Source of the DNA: Lactonifactor longoviformis DSM 17459
GTDB lineage: Bacteria > Bacillota > Clostridia > Lachnospirales > Lachnospiraceae
Assembly (NCBI RefSeq): GCF_900129135.1
Contig: NZ_FQVI01000012.1
Span: 30,776-94,775 of the forward strand
Direction: 5' to 3'
Length of the DNA: 64,000 nucleotides
Below, piece by piece: positions 26,169 through 36,390 of this stretch. Every line of letters starts with the position of its first letter. The first letter of the stretch is position 1. Made by a program: the position numbers and the translations under genes. A model generated the notes under the pieces. It worked only from the letters and a program-made list of their open reading frames with translations. It had not been told where the DNA came from and searched no databases.

Positions 26169-27116
26169 TTATCCTTCTTCCTGTTTAATATCAAATAATG
26201 CATTTACAAATTCATCTGCATTAAATTTCTGCAGATCGTCGATGCTCTCTCCCACACCTATATACTTCACCGGGATATCAAGCTCAGCCTGAATTGCCAC
26301 AGCAATTCCGCCCTTTGCGGTGCCGTCCAGCTTAGTAAGAATAATTCCTGTAATATCCGCCACTTCCTTAAACTGTCTGGCCTGCACCAGGGCGTTCTGC
26401 CCTGTGGTTCCGTCTAACACAACCAGCGTCTCCAGATGGGCGTCCGCATACTCTCTTTCGATGATACGGTAAATCTTTTTCAGCTCAGCCATAAGATTTT
26501 TCTTGTTATGGAGTCTTCCTGCCGTATCACACAGAAGAACATCTGCATTTCTTGCCTTTGCAGCCGCAATTGCATCATAGACAACAGCTGCCGGGTCCGC
26601 CCCGTTCTGGCCGGTGATAATCTCAACCCCCGCACGGTTCGCCCACTGGCTCAGCTGCTCCGTAGCCGCCGCACGGAAGGTATCTGCGGCTGCCAGGATT
26701 ACTTTTTTTCCCTGATCCTTCAGCTTCCCGGCCAACTTTCCCACAGAAGTGGTTTTCCCCACCCCGTTGACGCCGATCACCAGTACGACAGACTTCTGGT
26801 TTTCGAATTCGTAGGCAGTCTCCCCCACATCCATCTGCGCTTTAATGCTGTCTATCAGGAGCTGTTTGCACTCTGAGGGCTCCTTGATCTTTTTCTCTGC
26901 CACCTGTTCCTTCAGGTTCTGTATAATCGCATTCGTGGTATTAATTCCAATATCGCCCATAACCAGTATCTCTTCGATCTCCTCATAGAAATCATCATCA
27001 ATGCTGGAAAAACCACTGAAAATGGAGTCTATGCCGGATACAATATTGTCTCTGGTCTTGGATAAGCCTTCCACCAGTCTGCGAAAAAAGCCGCGCTTTT
27101 CCTTTTCCTCTGACAT
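26169..27116 (-). CDS. ftsY: signal recognition particle receptor FtsY
   Basis: A 315-residue SRP GTPase that docks ribosome-SRP complexes at the membrane. It has the NG domain only, without the long acidic A domain of E. coli. GTPase motifs are GVNGVGKTT (G1), DTFRAAA (G2), DTAGRLHNK (G3) and [10 protein letters not shown] (G4). It starts 11 bases after smc and has a good AGGAGG, in the usual smc-ftsY pair of Firmicutes. Confidence 0.97.
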   Translation of the reverse strand: MSEEKEKRGFFRRLVEGLSKTRDNIVSGIDSIFSGFSSIDDDFYEEIEEILVMGDIGINTTNAIIQNLKEQVAEKKIKEPSECKQLLIDSIKAQMDVGETAYEFENQKSVVLVIGVNGVGKTTSVGKLAGKLKDQGKKVILAAADTFRAAATEQLSQWANRAGVEIITGQNGADPAAVVYDAIAAAKARNADVLLCDTAGRLHNKKNLMAELKKIYRIIEREYADAHLETLVVLDGTTGQNALVQARQFKEVADITGIILTKLDGTAKGGIAVAIQAELDIPVKYIGVGESIDDLQKFNADEFVNALFDIKQEEG

Positions 27117-27127
27117 TCTTTCTCCTC

Positions 27128-30100
27128 CTACTTGTCTAAATCATTTTCTATTAAGTTGACAGACACCAGCGTGGAGATTCCTTTCTCCTGCATGGTGATA
27201 CCATAGAGACGGTCCGCAGCCGTCATAGTACCTCTTCTATGTGTTATAATAATAAATTGTGTATTCTTTGTCAACTTATGTAAATATTGTGCATATCTCG
27301 TTACGTTGGAATCATCCAGAGCAGCCTCGATCTCGTCGAGAAGGCAGAAGGGAGAAGGCTTTAGATTCTGGATGGCAAAAAGCAGTGCAATAGCGGTGAG
27401 GGCCTTTTCCCCTCCGGATAGCTGCATCATATTCTGAAGCTTCTTTCCGGGCGGCTGAGAGATAATCCGTATCCCTGCTTCCAGTACATCGCCTTCCTCC
27501 TCTTCCATCAGTTCCAGGGTTCCCTTGCCGCCCCCGAACAGTTCTTTGAATGCTTTGTCGAATTCCACCTGTATCCGGGCGAATTTCTCGGTAAATTGTT
27601 TCCGCATTCCGCTGTCCAGCTCCTCAATAATTCCCAGAAGTGTTTCCTCTGCCTTTACCAGGTCTTCATGCTGGGCAGCGAGGAAGGTATGGCGCTCCAG
27701 AAGATTTTTATAGTCTTCAATGGCGTTTACATTCACATCTCCCAGCCTGCGGATCTCCTCCTTAATTCCGGCGATGTTCTTCTTGATTGCCCCCCGCTCT
27801 CCCAGCTCTTCGGGCCGGTTCTCCAAGGCCTGTCCCAGCGTAATTTCATACTCTTCCCACATGTAGTTGATCTGATTTTCCTGGAACTCTTCCAGCTTTT
27901 CCTTCTGGCCGTTCAGGCGGAAGCACTCCTTGTCCAGAAGATTCATGCGGCCTGAGAGCTCATCCCGTTTCTGAAAGAAAGACTTGTGGGAACGATTCAT
28001 CTCTTCCTTTTTGGCCAGATATTCCTTCATCTGCCGCTCATCGTCTTCTTCTGTCTGCCGGGCTGCCTCTATGGTTTTCTGAATCTCAGAGATATCTCTC
28101 TCCTTTTTGGCAATATCCTTGGATCCCTCCTCCAGATTCACATCCATATCCGCCAGCTGCTGCTCCAGATTGTCTATTTCCTCTGTGATACGGTTCAGAT
28201 TCTGCACCAGGAAGCCCTTTTTCGAGGACAAATTGGCAGCTTCCAGGTGAATCTTCTCCAGCTCCCTGGAAAGAAGGGCTTCTGCCTCCCGTTTTTCCTC
28301 CAGAAGCTTCTGGGTTTCCTCAATGATCCGGTTCTGTTCCGCCTCTCTCAGATCAAATGCATCGATCTCTCCCTGAATGGAACCGCTGCTGTCCGCAATC
28401 TCAGACATCTGCGTCTCGATCTCTTTGGCCTCCTGGCCCAGTCTGGTATATCGTTCCCGGATCCCCGCATACCGTTCCTCTGCGGAGGTCATGTTCATCC
28501 GGGCAGTATTTTCTGCCAGATACAGTTCCTGAAGCTTCTCCCCCAGGCTGCCCAGATGATCCCGGAGGGTATTTCTGCTGTTTCTGTAATCCTCCAGTGC
28601 TTTCTGCATCTGAACCATATCGGCCTTTAATGCCTTTACGCCGGCCTCCAGTTCTTCAATCTCTCTTCTTCTCCCCAAAAGGTTGCTGCTGTTCTTAAAC
28701 GCGCCTCCGGTGAGGGATCCGCCCGGACTCAGGAGATCTCCTTCCACAGTTACCATCCGGATGGAATAATGATACTTTTTGGAGATGGCGATTCCGTGGT
28801 CCATATGGTCAACCACCAGTGTCCGCCCCAGAAGATGATGGATCATCCCCTGGTATTCCGGCTCTGCCCGCACAAGTTCGCTGGCCACGCCGATCACTCC
28901 CGGCTCCTTTCGGGCCTCCTGGTTCACCATAGCCTTTTTATTCTGAGCCATACTGGTCAGCGGAAGAAAGGTTGCCCTTCCGTACCGGTTCTTTTTCAGG
29001 AAGGAAATCATTGTCTTGGCCGTATTTTCATTGTCCGCTACAATATTCTGAATGCTTCCTCCCAGGGCAGTTTCTATGGCAGTTTCGTATCTCTTGTCTA
29101 CCTTAATGAGATCCGCCACCACGCCTTTGATCCCAGGCTGATTCTTTTTCTGCTCCATCACCCTGCGGATACTGTTGCCGTAGCCGTCATACCGTTCTGT
29201 AAGATTTCTCAGGGATTCCAGTCTGGAAGCCTCTCTGTGATAGGCGGTCTGTCCGATCTCCATCTCCTTGCTGCCCTTGGCGATCAGAGCCTGGAGCTTC
29301 TGAATCTCTGCTTCCGTATTTTGGCTTTCCTTTGTATACTTCTGTATCTCTTTTCCCAGGCGGGCAAGTTCTTCCTCCTGTTCCTTCTGAATCTGTTCCT
29401 GCTCGTTTTCCTGACTCTTTAAGATTAGGATCTGCTTATTCAGCTCTGCCCTGCGGATAGAAATCTGTTCCCGCATAGCCTCAAAGCGCTGCAGTTTTCC
29501 CTTTATGGAAGATTTCTGATTCAGCAGTTCAATAATCTCACTTTTTGCCTCCTCTATCTTCTCCAGAAGCTCTGTGATATCACCGGTCAGGCTGTCGTAT
29601 GCCTTCTGCTTCTCTGTCTGTCCGGCGCTTACCGCTGCGTTCTCTTGTTTCAGCTCTGCCTTCTGCCCTTCAAGCGCGGTGATATCTTCTTTTTTCTTTT
29701 CAATCTCACTTTTGATCTCCAGGGCGCGGTTCCGGAAATGCTCGTCATTCATCCTGGCCGTATTGATCTGCTCCCGGAGAACATTAATCTCTCCTTCCAG
29801 CTGCTGCTTCCTAAGGGCTTTCTGTCCGGCCTCTTCCCTGGCCTTCTCAATCCTGAGATCCAGCTGCTCCAGCTCAGCCTCTGCCTTCTCGTACTCAGCT
29901 TTTGTGGCAGCAAACGCCTCCTGGGTCTCTACAAGGTCGTCCCTGGCAATTTTGTATTTCTCTTCTATCTCCTGCAGCTGGCTCTTACTGTGCTCCATCT
30001 CCAGAAGAAACATATTAATATCCAGCTGTTTCAGCTCTTCTTTTTTCTTCAGGTAGATCCTGGCTGTCTCTGACTGCCGCTCCAGCGGCCCCAGCTGCCT

Positions 30101-30697
30101 GGACAGCTCAGATAAAATATCATTGACACGGGTCAGATTCTGCTGCTCCTCCTCCAGCTTTTTCAGAGCAGTAGCCTTACGTCTCTTGAACTTGACGATT
30201 CCGGCGGCCTCATCGAAGAGTTCCCTGCGCTCCTCGGGTTTTCCGCTTAAGATTTTATCAATCTGTCCCTGGCCGATGATGGAATAGCCTTCCTTTCCGA
30301 TACCGGTATCGTAAAAAAGCTCATTCACATCTTTCAGCCTGCAGGATGTCCCGTTTAAAAGGTATTCGCTCTCACCGGATCGGTACAGACGCCTGGCCAC
30401 CGTCACCTCCTCATAGTCGATGGGAAGCTGATGGTCAGAGTTGTCCAGGGTAATGGCCACATAGGCAAAGCCCAGAGGCTTCCTGGTCTCTGTTCCGGAA
30501 AAGATAACGTCCTGCATGTTCCCTCCGCGAAGCTGCTTGGCGCTCTGCTCCCCCAGAACCCAGCGCACCGCATCGGCCACATTGCTCTTTCCGCTGCCGT
30601 TGGGACCCACAATACCGGTGATGCCGTTGTGGAATTCAAAGGTTATTTTGTTGGCAAAGGACTTGAATCCCTGCACATCGATACTTTTAAGATACAT
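27128..30697 (-). CDS. smc: chromosome segregation protein SMC
   Basis: A 1189-residue condensin ATPase. The N-terminal head has Walker A GPNGSGKSN (about 32-40). Coiled coils run from about 170 to 500 and 670 to 1030, with the hinge between them (about 520-640). The C-terminal head has signature LSGGEKALTAIALLFA and Walker B PFCLLDEIEAALDD. Length and architecture are standard. It lies between rnc and ftsY, the conserved clostridial order. Confidence 0.98.
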   Translation of the reverse strand: MYLKSIDVQGFKSFANKITFEFHNGITGIVGPNGSGKSNVADAVRWVLGEQSAKQLRGGNMQDVIFSGTETRKPLGFAYVAITLDNSDHQLPIDYEEVTVARRLYRSGESEYLLNGTSCRLKDVNELFYDTGIGKEGYSIIGQGQIDKILSGKPEERRELFDEAAGIVKFKRRKATALKKLEEEQQNLTRVNDILSELSRQLGPLERQSETARIYLKKKEELKQLDINMFLLEMEHSKSQLQEIEEKYKIARDDLVETQEAFAATKAEYEKAEAELEQLDLRIEKAREEAGQKALRKQQLEGEINVLREQINTARMNDEHFRNRALEIKSEIEKKKEDITALEGQKAELKQENAAVSAGQTEKQKAYDSLTGDITELLEKIEEAKSEIIELLNQKSSIKGKLQRFEAMREQISIRRAELNKQILILKSQENEQEQIQKEQEEELARLGKEIQKYTKESQNTEAEIQKLQALIAKGSKEMEIGQTAYHREASRLESLRNLTERYDGYGNSIRRVMEQKKNQPGIKGVVADLIKVDKRYETAIETALGGSIQNIVADNENTAKTMISFLKKNRYGRATFLPLTSMAQNKKAMVNQEARKEPGVIGVASELVRAEPEYQGMIHHLLGRTLVVDHMDHGIAISKKYHYSIRMVTVEGDLLSPGGSLTGGAFKNSSNLLGRRREIEELEAGVKALKADMVQMQKALEDYRNSRNTLRDHLGSLGEKLQELYLAENTARMNMTSAEERYAGIRERYTRLGQEAKEIETQMSEIADSSGSIQGEIDAFDLREAEQNRIIEETQKLLEEKREAEALLSRELEKIHLEAANLSSKKGFLVQNLNRITEEIDNLEQQLADMDVNLEEGSKDIAKKERDISEIQKTIEAARQTEEDDERQMKEYLAKKEEMNRSHKSFFQKRDELSGRMNLLDKECFRLNGQKEKLEEFQENQINYMWEEYEITLGQALENRPEELGERGAIKKNIAGIKEEIRRLGDVNVNAIEDYKNLLERHTFLAAQHEDLVKAEETLLGIIEELDSGMRKQFTEKFARIQVEFDKAFKELFGGGKGTLELMEEEEGDVLEAGIRIISQPPGKKLQNMMQLSGGEKALTAIALLFAIQNLKPSPFCLLDEIEAALDDSNVTRYAQYLHKLTKNTQFIIITHRRGTMTAADRLYGITMQEKGISTLVSVNLIENDLDK

Positions 30698-30708
30698 ACT
30701 TCACCTGC

Positions 30709-31398
30709 CTATTTTTTTAGTAAGCGGATGGCATTATAGGCAGCCTGTTGTTCTGCGGCCTTTTTCGTCCTTCCCTGTCCGTGCCCGATGACTCTTCCTT
30801 CCAGCTGCGCCTCCACGGTGAAGGTCTTATTGTGATCCGGGCCTTCTTCCTTTGTCAGTACATATACTACTTCTGATGTGTATTCCCCCTGGACAATTTC
30901 CTGCAGGGTAGTCTTGCTATCATAAAAGAGCTGTTTGTGCTCCACGTCATTCAGCACGTGGGTCAGAATAAACTCTTTTGCATTAGCAAAACCACCATCC
31001 AAATAGATAGCTCCAATGACAGCCTCCACAGCGTCTGAGATAATGGAGTCCCGCGTTCTTCCTCCTGTGGCATCTTCACCCTTTCCCAATCTGAGGTACC
31101 TGCCCAAAGTCAGCTCCCGGCCGCAAAAAGCAAGGGTGGGCTCACATACCAGACTTGCGCGCTTTTTCGTCAGTTCCCCCTCCGGCTGGTCCGGGTAATT
31201 CAGATATAAAAATTCGCTGGTAACCACCTCCAGCACCGCATCGCCCAAAAATTCCAGGCGTTCATTGTTATAAAGCTTATCCATTCTGTGTTCATTGGTA
31301 AAGGAGCTGTGTATCAGCGCCTGGTTCAGAAGCTCCATGTCCTGAAATGTGTATCCGATGATACGCTCCAGCTCCAGCAGTCCGTCGTAACGTCCCAT
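30709..31398 (-). CDS. rnc: ribonuclease III
   Basis: A 229-residue double-stranded RNA endonuclease that matures rRNA and other structured RNAs. The RNase III signature NERLEFLGDAVLE is at about residues 43-55, with catalytic acidic residues also around SDAVEAVIGAIYLD. A double-stranded-RNA-binding domain follows from about 155, ending GRTKKAAEQQAAYNAIRLL. The start is behind AAGGAGAG. It lies 11 bases upstream of smc in the same transcript. Confidence 0.97.
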   Translation of the reverse strand: MGRYDGLLELERIIGYTFQDMELLNQALIHSSFTNEHRMDKLYNNERLEFLGDAVLEVVTSEFLYLNYPDQPEGELTKKRASLVCEPTLAFCGRELTLGRYLRLGKGEDATGGRTRDSIISDAVEAVIGAIYLDGGFANAKEFILTHVLNDVEHKQLFYDSKTTLQEIVQGEYTSEVVYVLTKEEGPDHNKTFTVEAQLEGRVIGHGQGRTKKAAEQQAAYNAIRLLKK

Positions 31399-31436
31399 AA
31401 ATTCTCTCCTTTTTTCTGTTCTTCAGATATCCTTTA

Positions 31437-31471
31437 TCAGAAAAGCTGCTGCACCAAGATAGTGCAACAGC
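31437..31471 (-). terminator. terminator after acpP
   Basis: On the minus strand a 10-bp stem with one G-U pair (31462-31471 with 31445-31454) is followed by TTTTCTG. It separates acpP from rnc and would lower transcription of the downstream rnc-smc-ftsY genes. Confidence 0.7.
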
Positions 31472-31487
31472 CCTGTTCCTCTAAGCA

Positions 31488-31718
31488 TTATCCGATTGCT
31501 TTTTTAATCTGCTCAACGGCATCGCCCACTGAGACAATCTGCTCAGCCTCCTCCGTTGGGATTTCAATATCGAATTCCTCTTCAATCCCCATAATAATCT
31601 GGAAAATGTCAAGGGAATCTGCCCCTAAATCATCTACAAATGTAGTTTCCGGTGTAATCTCCTCCGTATCAACATTTAATACCTCTGCAATAATCTTTTG
31701 TAACTTTTCCAATTCCAT
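31488..31718 (-). CDS. acpP: acyl carrier protein
   Basis: A 76-residue acidic carrier of fatty acid synthesis. The phosphopantetheine serine lies in the DSL motif of [11 protein letters not shown] (about residue 35). It follows plsX by 16 bases, as in many Firmicutes. Confidence 0.97.
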   Translation of the reverse strand: MELEKLQKIIAEVLNVDTEEITPETTFVDDLGADSLDIFQIIMGIEEEFDIEIPTEEAEQIVSVGDAVEQIKKAIG

Positions 31719-31734
31719 GTCATGTAATCCTCCC

Positions 31735-32754
31735 TTAATTTTCTTCTACATTACCAGAAATATGGTCTTTGATTTTGCCGTTGATCTCCTGGTTTTTAAA
31801 TTGAATACATTGGATAATAGAATTCTTGAATTCTGCCGCTTTGGAACTCCCGTGGCACTTTACCACCAGTCCTTTCAGACCCAGAAGCGGCGCGCCGCCG
31901 TACTGGCTGGCATCAAAGCTTTTCAGCACCTTTTTCAGAGAAGGCTTCACCAGAAGTGCCCCCAGCTTGCCTCTGACGCTGGATACCATCGCCCCTTTTA
32001 TCTTGGATATAAGGGTATTGCCCACGCCTTCGTATAATTTCAGTATAACATTTCCCACAAATGCCTCGCAGACAATAACATCGGCATCCCCGTTGGGAAT
32101 GTCCCTGGCCTCAATATTCCCCACAAAATTAATATCGCTGCACGCTTTCAGCAGGGGAAAGGTTTCCTTCACCAGAGCGTTGCCCTTCTCCTCCTCCGCA
32201 CCGATATTGACTATCGCTACCCGGGGATTCCTGATGCCTACGACATGTTCCATATAGATGGACCCCATACGGGCAAACTGCACCAGATGGGACGGCCGCG
32301 CGTCTACGTTGGCCCCGCAGTCGATCAGAAGAGAGACACCGTCTCTGGTGGGAATCAGCGGTGCTAAAGGGGGGCGTTCCACGCCTTTGATTCTCCCTAC
32401 CAGAACCTGCCCGCCGACCAGCACAGCTCCTGTGCTTCCCGCGGACACAAAGGCATCGGCCTCCTGGTTTTTGACCATCTTCATCCCCACTACAATGGAA
32501 GAATCTTTCTTCCCTCTGATGGCTGTTACCGGAGGTTCCCCGGTCTCAATCACCTCTGCTGCCGGTATAATAGTTACTCTTTCCTTTGGGTAGGTGCAGC
32601 CCGCCAGTTCTTTCTCAATCAGCGGTGCCTGTCCTACCAGGAGTACCTGCAGATTCTCTTTTTCATTCACTGCTTCTATGGCACCTTTTACAGCCTCCGC
32701 CGGGGCATTGTCTCCGCCCATGACGTCCACTGCCACTTTTACTAACTCGTCCAT
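31735..32754 (-). CDS. plsX: phosphate acyltransferase PlsX
   Basis: A 339-residue enzyme that converts acyl-ACP to acyl-phosphate for phospholipid synthesis. The N-terminus has the diagnostic [10 protein letters not shown], and [12 protein letters not shown] is at about 95-106. The start at 32754 has AGGAGG six bases upstream; an earlier in-frame start does not. In relatives plsX follows rpmF directly; here about 17 kb separates them. Confidence 0.96.
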   Translation of the reverse strand: MDELVKVAVDVMGGDNAPAEAVKGAIEAVNEKENLQVLLVGQAPLIEKELAGCTYPKERVTIIPAAEVIETGEPPVTAIRGKKDSSIVVGMKMVKNQEADAFVSAGSTGAVLVGGQVLVGRIKGVERPPLAPLIPTRDGVSLLIDCGANVDARPSHLVQFARMGSIYMEHVVGIRNPRVAIVNIGAEEEKGNALVKETFPLLKACSDINFVGNIEARDIPNGDADVIVCEAFVGNVILKLYEGVGNTLISKIKGAMVSSVRGKLGALLVKPSLKKVLKSFDASQYGGAPLLGLKGLVVKCHGSSKAAEFKNSIIQCIQFKNQEINGKIKDHISGNVEEN

Positions 32755-32830
32755 GTGTTTCCTCCTAATAATACCTACCCACAATATTACTAAACATCGA
32801 AGGAAAATGCAACATTTCCGTTATTTTTCT

Positions 32831-33568
32831 TTATTCCATCTTTCCGTCGCTGCCCAGATGATAGCCTTCCACATCTTTATCTGCAGCCATAGACCCATCT
32901 TCGTTCAGATAATACCAGCTGTCGCCGTCCTGGAACCAGCCGGTTCTGATATAGCCGTTCTCATCAAATGCGTACCATTTGCCCTGAATCTCTTTCCACT
33001 GGCTCTTTATAAAGCTTCCGTCAGCATTTTCAAACCACCAGCCCTTGTCATCCTGCTTCCACTGACCGGCTTCCGCGTTCACTACATCGCCCTCTTCATC
33101 ATTTACAATGACTTCCGCGGTCTCACTGGTGGTTCCCTCCGTAGAATTCTGAACCGTGTTGGTGGCTACTACATAATAATAGTAGGTCCCCGGCTGATCT
33201 GTGGGAGGGGTATACGTATCGTCCGTGGCACCCTCGATTATGGTTCCGCCCCCATTGGTATTGGTCATATTCCGGTACCACTGGTAGGTCAGCGTTCCTG
33301 AATCGCTGACAGAGGCTTCTACCTTCAGGGGCGTTGCTCCCTGGTGCAGGCCGTAGGTCATGCTTCCGCTTAAGTTGGCGGTGAATTCAGGCTTTGCCAC
33401 AGGAACCTCCGGTTCCTCCTGAATCACTTCCTCCTGCACGGATTCCTCCTCGTCTGCCTTCTCTGTGCCCAGTATTTTGTCAATATATTTCTGCGGACTA
33501 CAGGCTGTCAGAGACAGTACGCAGCATCCAAAGAGAATGCCCAGTAACCCCTTTTTTAATTGGTGCAT
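32831..33568 (-). CDS. lipoprotein with Ig-like domain and choline-binding-type repeats
   Basis: A 245-residue secreted lipoprotein. The signal peptide ends in lipobox LTAC (Cys23). An acidic linker follows, then an Ig-like domain (about 65-155) containing LTYQWYRN and GTYYYYVVATN. The last 70 residues hold about four cell-wall-binding repeats of the choline/glucan-binding type (GWWFENADGSF, KWYAFDENGYI, SWYYLNEDGSM). Having both a lipid anchor and wall-binding repeats is unusual. It has its own promoter and lies directly upstream of plsX on the same strand, at the edge of the inserted region. The function is unknown; binding to teichoic acid or polysaccharide is an inference from the repeats. 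Confidence 0.82.
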   Translation of the reverse strand: MHQLKKGLLGILFGCCVLSLTACSPQKYIDKILGTEKADEEESVQEEVIQEEPEVPVAKPEFTANLSGSMTYGLHQGATPLKVEASVSDSGTLTYQWYRNMTNTNGGGTIIEGATDDTYTPPTDQPGTYYYYVVATNTVQNSTEGTTSETAEVIVNDEEGDVVNAEAGQWKQDDKGWWFENADGSFIKSQWKEIQGKWYAFDENGYIRTGWFQDGDSWYYLNEDGSMAADKDVEGYHLGSDGKME

Positions 33569-33630
33569 TATAATTCCTCCTTTTCTCATAGTGAGGGGAG
33601 AATCTCCCGTGATAAATTTATTTCTCCACA

Positions 33631-33659
33631 AGTGTACTCATTCTCGAACAATTTGTCAA
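33631..33659 (-). promoter_or_regulatory. sigma-A promoter of the lipoprotein gene
   Basis: On the minus strand TTGACA (33659-33654), a 17-bp spacer and TACACT (33636-33631). A perfect -35 box makes it strong. Confidence 0.78.
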
Positions 33660-33669
33660 CTGTACAGGG

Positions 33670-33704
33670 GAAAAAAAGAAGCCCCTGACATTATAAGGCT
33701 TCTT
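33670..33704 (-). terminator. terminator of the guanidine/urea operon
   Basis: On the minus strand an 8-bp stem AAGAAGCC/GGCTTCTT (33697-33704 with 33676-33683) is followed by a run of T. It lies 18 bases after the ABC ATPase stop codon and closes the nine-gene operon. Confidence 0.85.
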
Positions 33705-33721
33705 TCCTGCACACAGTAATA

Positions 33722-34555
33722 CTATGCAAACTTTTCATGTTCTATATACCCGTTTACTTCCTTTCTCAACCGGATAAATGCCTCTGTATCCTTCAGTTCC
33801 AGCTCCCGGTGATAAGGAAGAAGGACCGGTACTTCTCTCTTAACCCTTCCCGGCCTGCTGGTGAGAACGTAGATTTTATTAGAGAGAAATACAGCCTCCT
33901 CAATGTCATGGGTTACAAAGAGCACCGTTGGCTTCTCCTCCTGCCAGATCTGCCGCATTAAAAGCTGCATATCTGCCTTTGTCTGAGGGTCCAGGGCGGA
34001 AAACGGCTCATCCATGAGCAGCACCCGGGGGCTGTTGGCCAGCGCCCGGGCTATGGCCACACGCTGCTTCATGCCTCCGGACAGTTCCCCTGGATAACGA
34101 TTGCGGAACTTTTCCAGTTTAATGGTTTTCAGATATTTATCCGCGATTTTTTCCTGCTCCCCCTCCGGCATCTTTTTCAGCTTCAGCCCGAACTTAATAT
34201 TCTCTTCCACAGTCATCCATGGGAATAAGGTGTAGGACTGGAACACCATCCCCCGATCCTCTCCGGGTCCTATAATATCATTATCCTCAATTACAATCCT
34301 GCCCCCGGAGGCTTCCTCAAGACCGGCGACCATCCGTAACAGTGTTGATTTTCCGCATCCCGAGGGACCCACGATGCAGACAAAATCATTTTCCAGTACA
34401 TTGATTTCCACATCCTTCATGGCAGTTACGGCTCCCTTCTTGCCGGGATATTCTTTGTACAGCCCTTTCACATACACGGTACTATTGGCCAGATTGGCCT
34501 CGATATGCCGCTCCCGGGGCGGAAGCTCTTTTTCTTTTTTCTTAAACCATCTCAT
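33722..34555 (-). CDS. ABC transporter ATP-binding protein (NitT/TauT family)
   Basis: A 277-residue ATPase. It has Walker A GPSGCGKST (about 59-67), signature LSGGMKQRVAIARAL, Walker B VLLMDEPFSALD and the H-loop VTHDIEEA. These residues place it with TauB/SsuB/NrtD. It overlaps the permease stop codon by 4 bases and is the last gene of the operon. With its permease and binding protein it should import the nitrogen compound that the operon degrades, most likely guanidine or a relative. Confidence 0.92.
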   Translation of the reverse strand: MRWFKKKEKELPPRERHIEANLANSTVYVKGLYKEYPGKKGAVTAMKDVEINVLENDFVCIVGPSGCGKSTLLRMVAGLEEASGGRIVIEDNDIIGPGEDRGMVFQSYTLFPWMTVEENIKFGLKLKKMPEGEQEKIADKYLKTIKLEKFRNRYPGELSGGMKQRVAIARALANSPRVLLMDEPFSALDPQTKADMQLLMRQIWQEEKPTVLFVTHDIEEAVFLSNKIYVLTSRPGRVKREVPVLLPYHRELELKDTEAFIRLRKEVNGYIEHEKFA

Positions 34556-35346
34556 ACCTGCCTACCTCCTTTTGCCCAGGGAAACAGTTTCTTATTCAGA
34601 AGTGCAAAGATGCGGTCTGTAACCAGTCCCAGAAGCCCAATCAGCAGAATTCCTCCAAAGATAGCATCTGTCTTAAGAAAACGCTGTGATTTCAGTATGG
34701 TATAGCCCAGGCCGGTATCCGCAGCTACCAGCTCCGCACTGACCAGATATGTCCAGGCCCATCCGATCATCATACGCAGGGTTTCCATTAGTCTTGGCAT
34801 CATAGCCGGGATAAGAATTCTGAAAACAGCCTGTTTGGTATCTGCTCCCAGAGTATACCCGGCATTAATGAGATCCCCCGGAACGGATAAGGCGTCGTCC
34901 GCTACCATCAAAACCAGCTGGAAAAAGGTACCGATAAAGATTACCGCAACTTTAGCGCTCTCCCCTATCCCAATCCATACCATAATCAGGGGTACAAAAG
35001 CCGGAACCGGCATATAGCGGATGAATTCACAAAGCGGGCGTACGGCTGCCTCTGTCTTTGCAAAGGTTCCCACAAGAATACCCACGGGAATTCCAAGGAC
35101 AACAGCCATCAGAAATCCCAGGCTGATGCGGATAATGCTGATCTTTGTATTCTCCCAGAGAGTGCCGTCGGAAACAGCAGTGAGATAGTACCTCAGCACA
35201 CTGGATGGCCTGGGAAGGAAAATTTCCTTTACCATCCCCGCGCTGCTGACCGCAGACCAGACCAAAAAAACTGTCAGAAAAGCCGCTGCTGCCAGAAGAA
35301 GGTATTTTTTCCTTGATATTGGTTTTCGGATTTTAACTTTAATCAT
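34552..35346 (-). CDS. ABC transporter permease (NitT/TauT family)
   Basis: A 264-residue permease with about six helices and the EAA-type cytoplasmic loop near residues 165-185 (AGYTLGADTKQAVFRILIPA). The family is SsuC/TauC. It sits between the binding protein and ATPase genes, with a 12-base gap and a 4-base overlap respectively. Confidence 0.92.
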   Translation of the reverse strand: MIKVKIRKPISRKKYLLLAAAAFLTVFLVWSAVSSAGMVKEIFLPRPSSVLRYYLTAVSDGTLWENTKISIIRISLGFLMAVVLGIPVGILVGTFAKTEAAVRPLCEFIRYMPVPAFVPLIMVWIGIGESAKVAVIFIGTFFQLVLMVADDALSVPGDLINAGYTLGADTKQAVFRILIPAMMPRLMETLRMMIGWAWTYLVSAELVAADTGLGYTILKSQRFLKTDAIFGGILLIGLLGLVTDRIFALLNKKLFPWAKGGRQV

Positions 35347-35358
35347 GGGTCCTCCCCC

Positions 35359-36363
35359 CTATTGAATCCATGTGTCATCCAGAATAGAAGCAGTATCCTT
35401 TGGCATTTTATCAATCATCTTTGTATCCAGGAGAAACTCTGCCGATTTCTGCAGCGTATAGTTCAGATGGGTGTAATCGCTGCCTGGTGTAAAGGTTTCC
35501 TGGTTTTTCTGCCTGTCAAACAGCGTAACGCCGTCCAGCATGGCAATATAGTCCTCCTTCTTAAGTTCTGCCCCCTGGCAGACAGCATCGATAAATGCGT
35601 CATCCCTCTCATTGAGCTTCTCCACGCCCTCAAACCAGGAATCTACAATCTTTTGTATTTGCTCTGGGTCTCTGTCCAGAACCTCCTGCCGTACAGCCAG
35701 TGTGTCGGGAATGAGGCCCGGCTCTTCCTTCGTACTATATAAAAGACTGCCTCCTGCCTCTATAGCGGTGGAGAGCGTTGGTTCCCAGAGTACAGCTGCA
35801 TCCACGCTTCCCGCTATAAAGGCAGGCCCTGCATCATTGATTGTCATATTCGTAAAATTCACATCGTCAATGGTCATATTATTGTCTTCCAGGATCTTCA
35901 GCAGAAACATATGCTCCAGTGTTCCCACCTCGGTTGCCACCGTTTTTCCTTTCAGGTCTTGTACAGATGTAATTCCGTCCCGGACTACCAGGCCGTCGGC
36001 ACCGTAAGAATTGTCATTGACCAACACGATTTTAAAGTCCACGCCCTCGTTCAGGGGTGCAATGGCGTCTGAACCGGCAATACAGATTCCATCCACCTGT
36101 CCTGAGTAGAACGCTGTCAGAGAATCACTGTACACAGGGAAGAATTCAAGTTTTACATCTGCCCCGTTTTTTTCAAAAATCCCTGTGCCCTTCACGCCGT
36201 ACCAGCCATACCAGCCGGTCATAGGACTGATCCCCAGTACAAAAGGTTCTTCCTTATCTGTCCCGGCAGTCTCCTTTGTGCTGCCTGCGGCTTCCTGTCC
36301 GCATCCGGCAAGCATTCCGGCTGTAAGAACAGCCGTCAGTAATATTCCTGCTAATTTTTTCAT
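35359..36363 (-). CDS. ABC transporter substrate-binding lipoprotein (NitT/TauT family)
   Basis: A 334-residue lipoprotein with lipobox LAGC (Cys21) and a SsuA/ThiY-like periplasmic-binding fold. It contains MTGWYGWYGVKGTGIF near residue 52, an aromatic-rich stretch at the expected ligand pocket. Such proteins bind small ions or amines (nitrate, sulfonates, cyanate, pyrimidine precursors). Its position in an operon with carboxylase and deiminase-type genes suggests guanidine, urea or a carboxylated derivative. It follows the second PII gene by 27 bases. Confidence 0.88.
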   Translation of the reverse strand: MKKLAGILLTAVLTAGMLAGCGQEAAGSTKETAGTDKEEPFVLGISPMTGWYGWYGVKGTGIFEKNGADVKLEFFPVYSDSLTAFYSGQVDGICIAGSDAIAPLNEGVDFKIVLVNDNSYGADGLVVRDGITSVQDLKGKTVATEVGTLEHMFLLKILEDNNMTIDDVNFTNMTINDAGPAFIAGSVDAAVLWEPTLSTAIEAGGSLLYSTKEEPGLIPDTLAVRQEVLDRDPEQIQKIVDSWFEGVEKLNERDDAFIDAVCQGAELKKEDYIAMLDGVTLFDRQKNQETFTPGSDYTHLNYTLQKSAEFLLDTKMIDKMPKDTASILDDTWIQ

Positions 36364-36390
36364 AATCCTCGCATCCTCTCTCTTATTCCT

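Noticed and set aside
33722-36363. Taurine, sulfonate or nitrate importer
   Set aside because: The family fits, but no sulfonate or nitrate gene is nearby. The operon context points to a guanidine- or urea-like nitrogen source instead.
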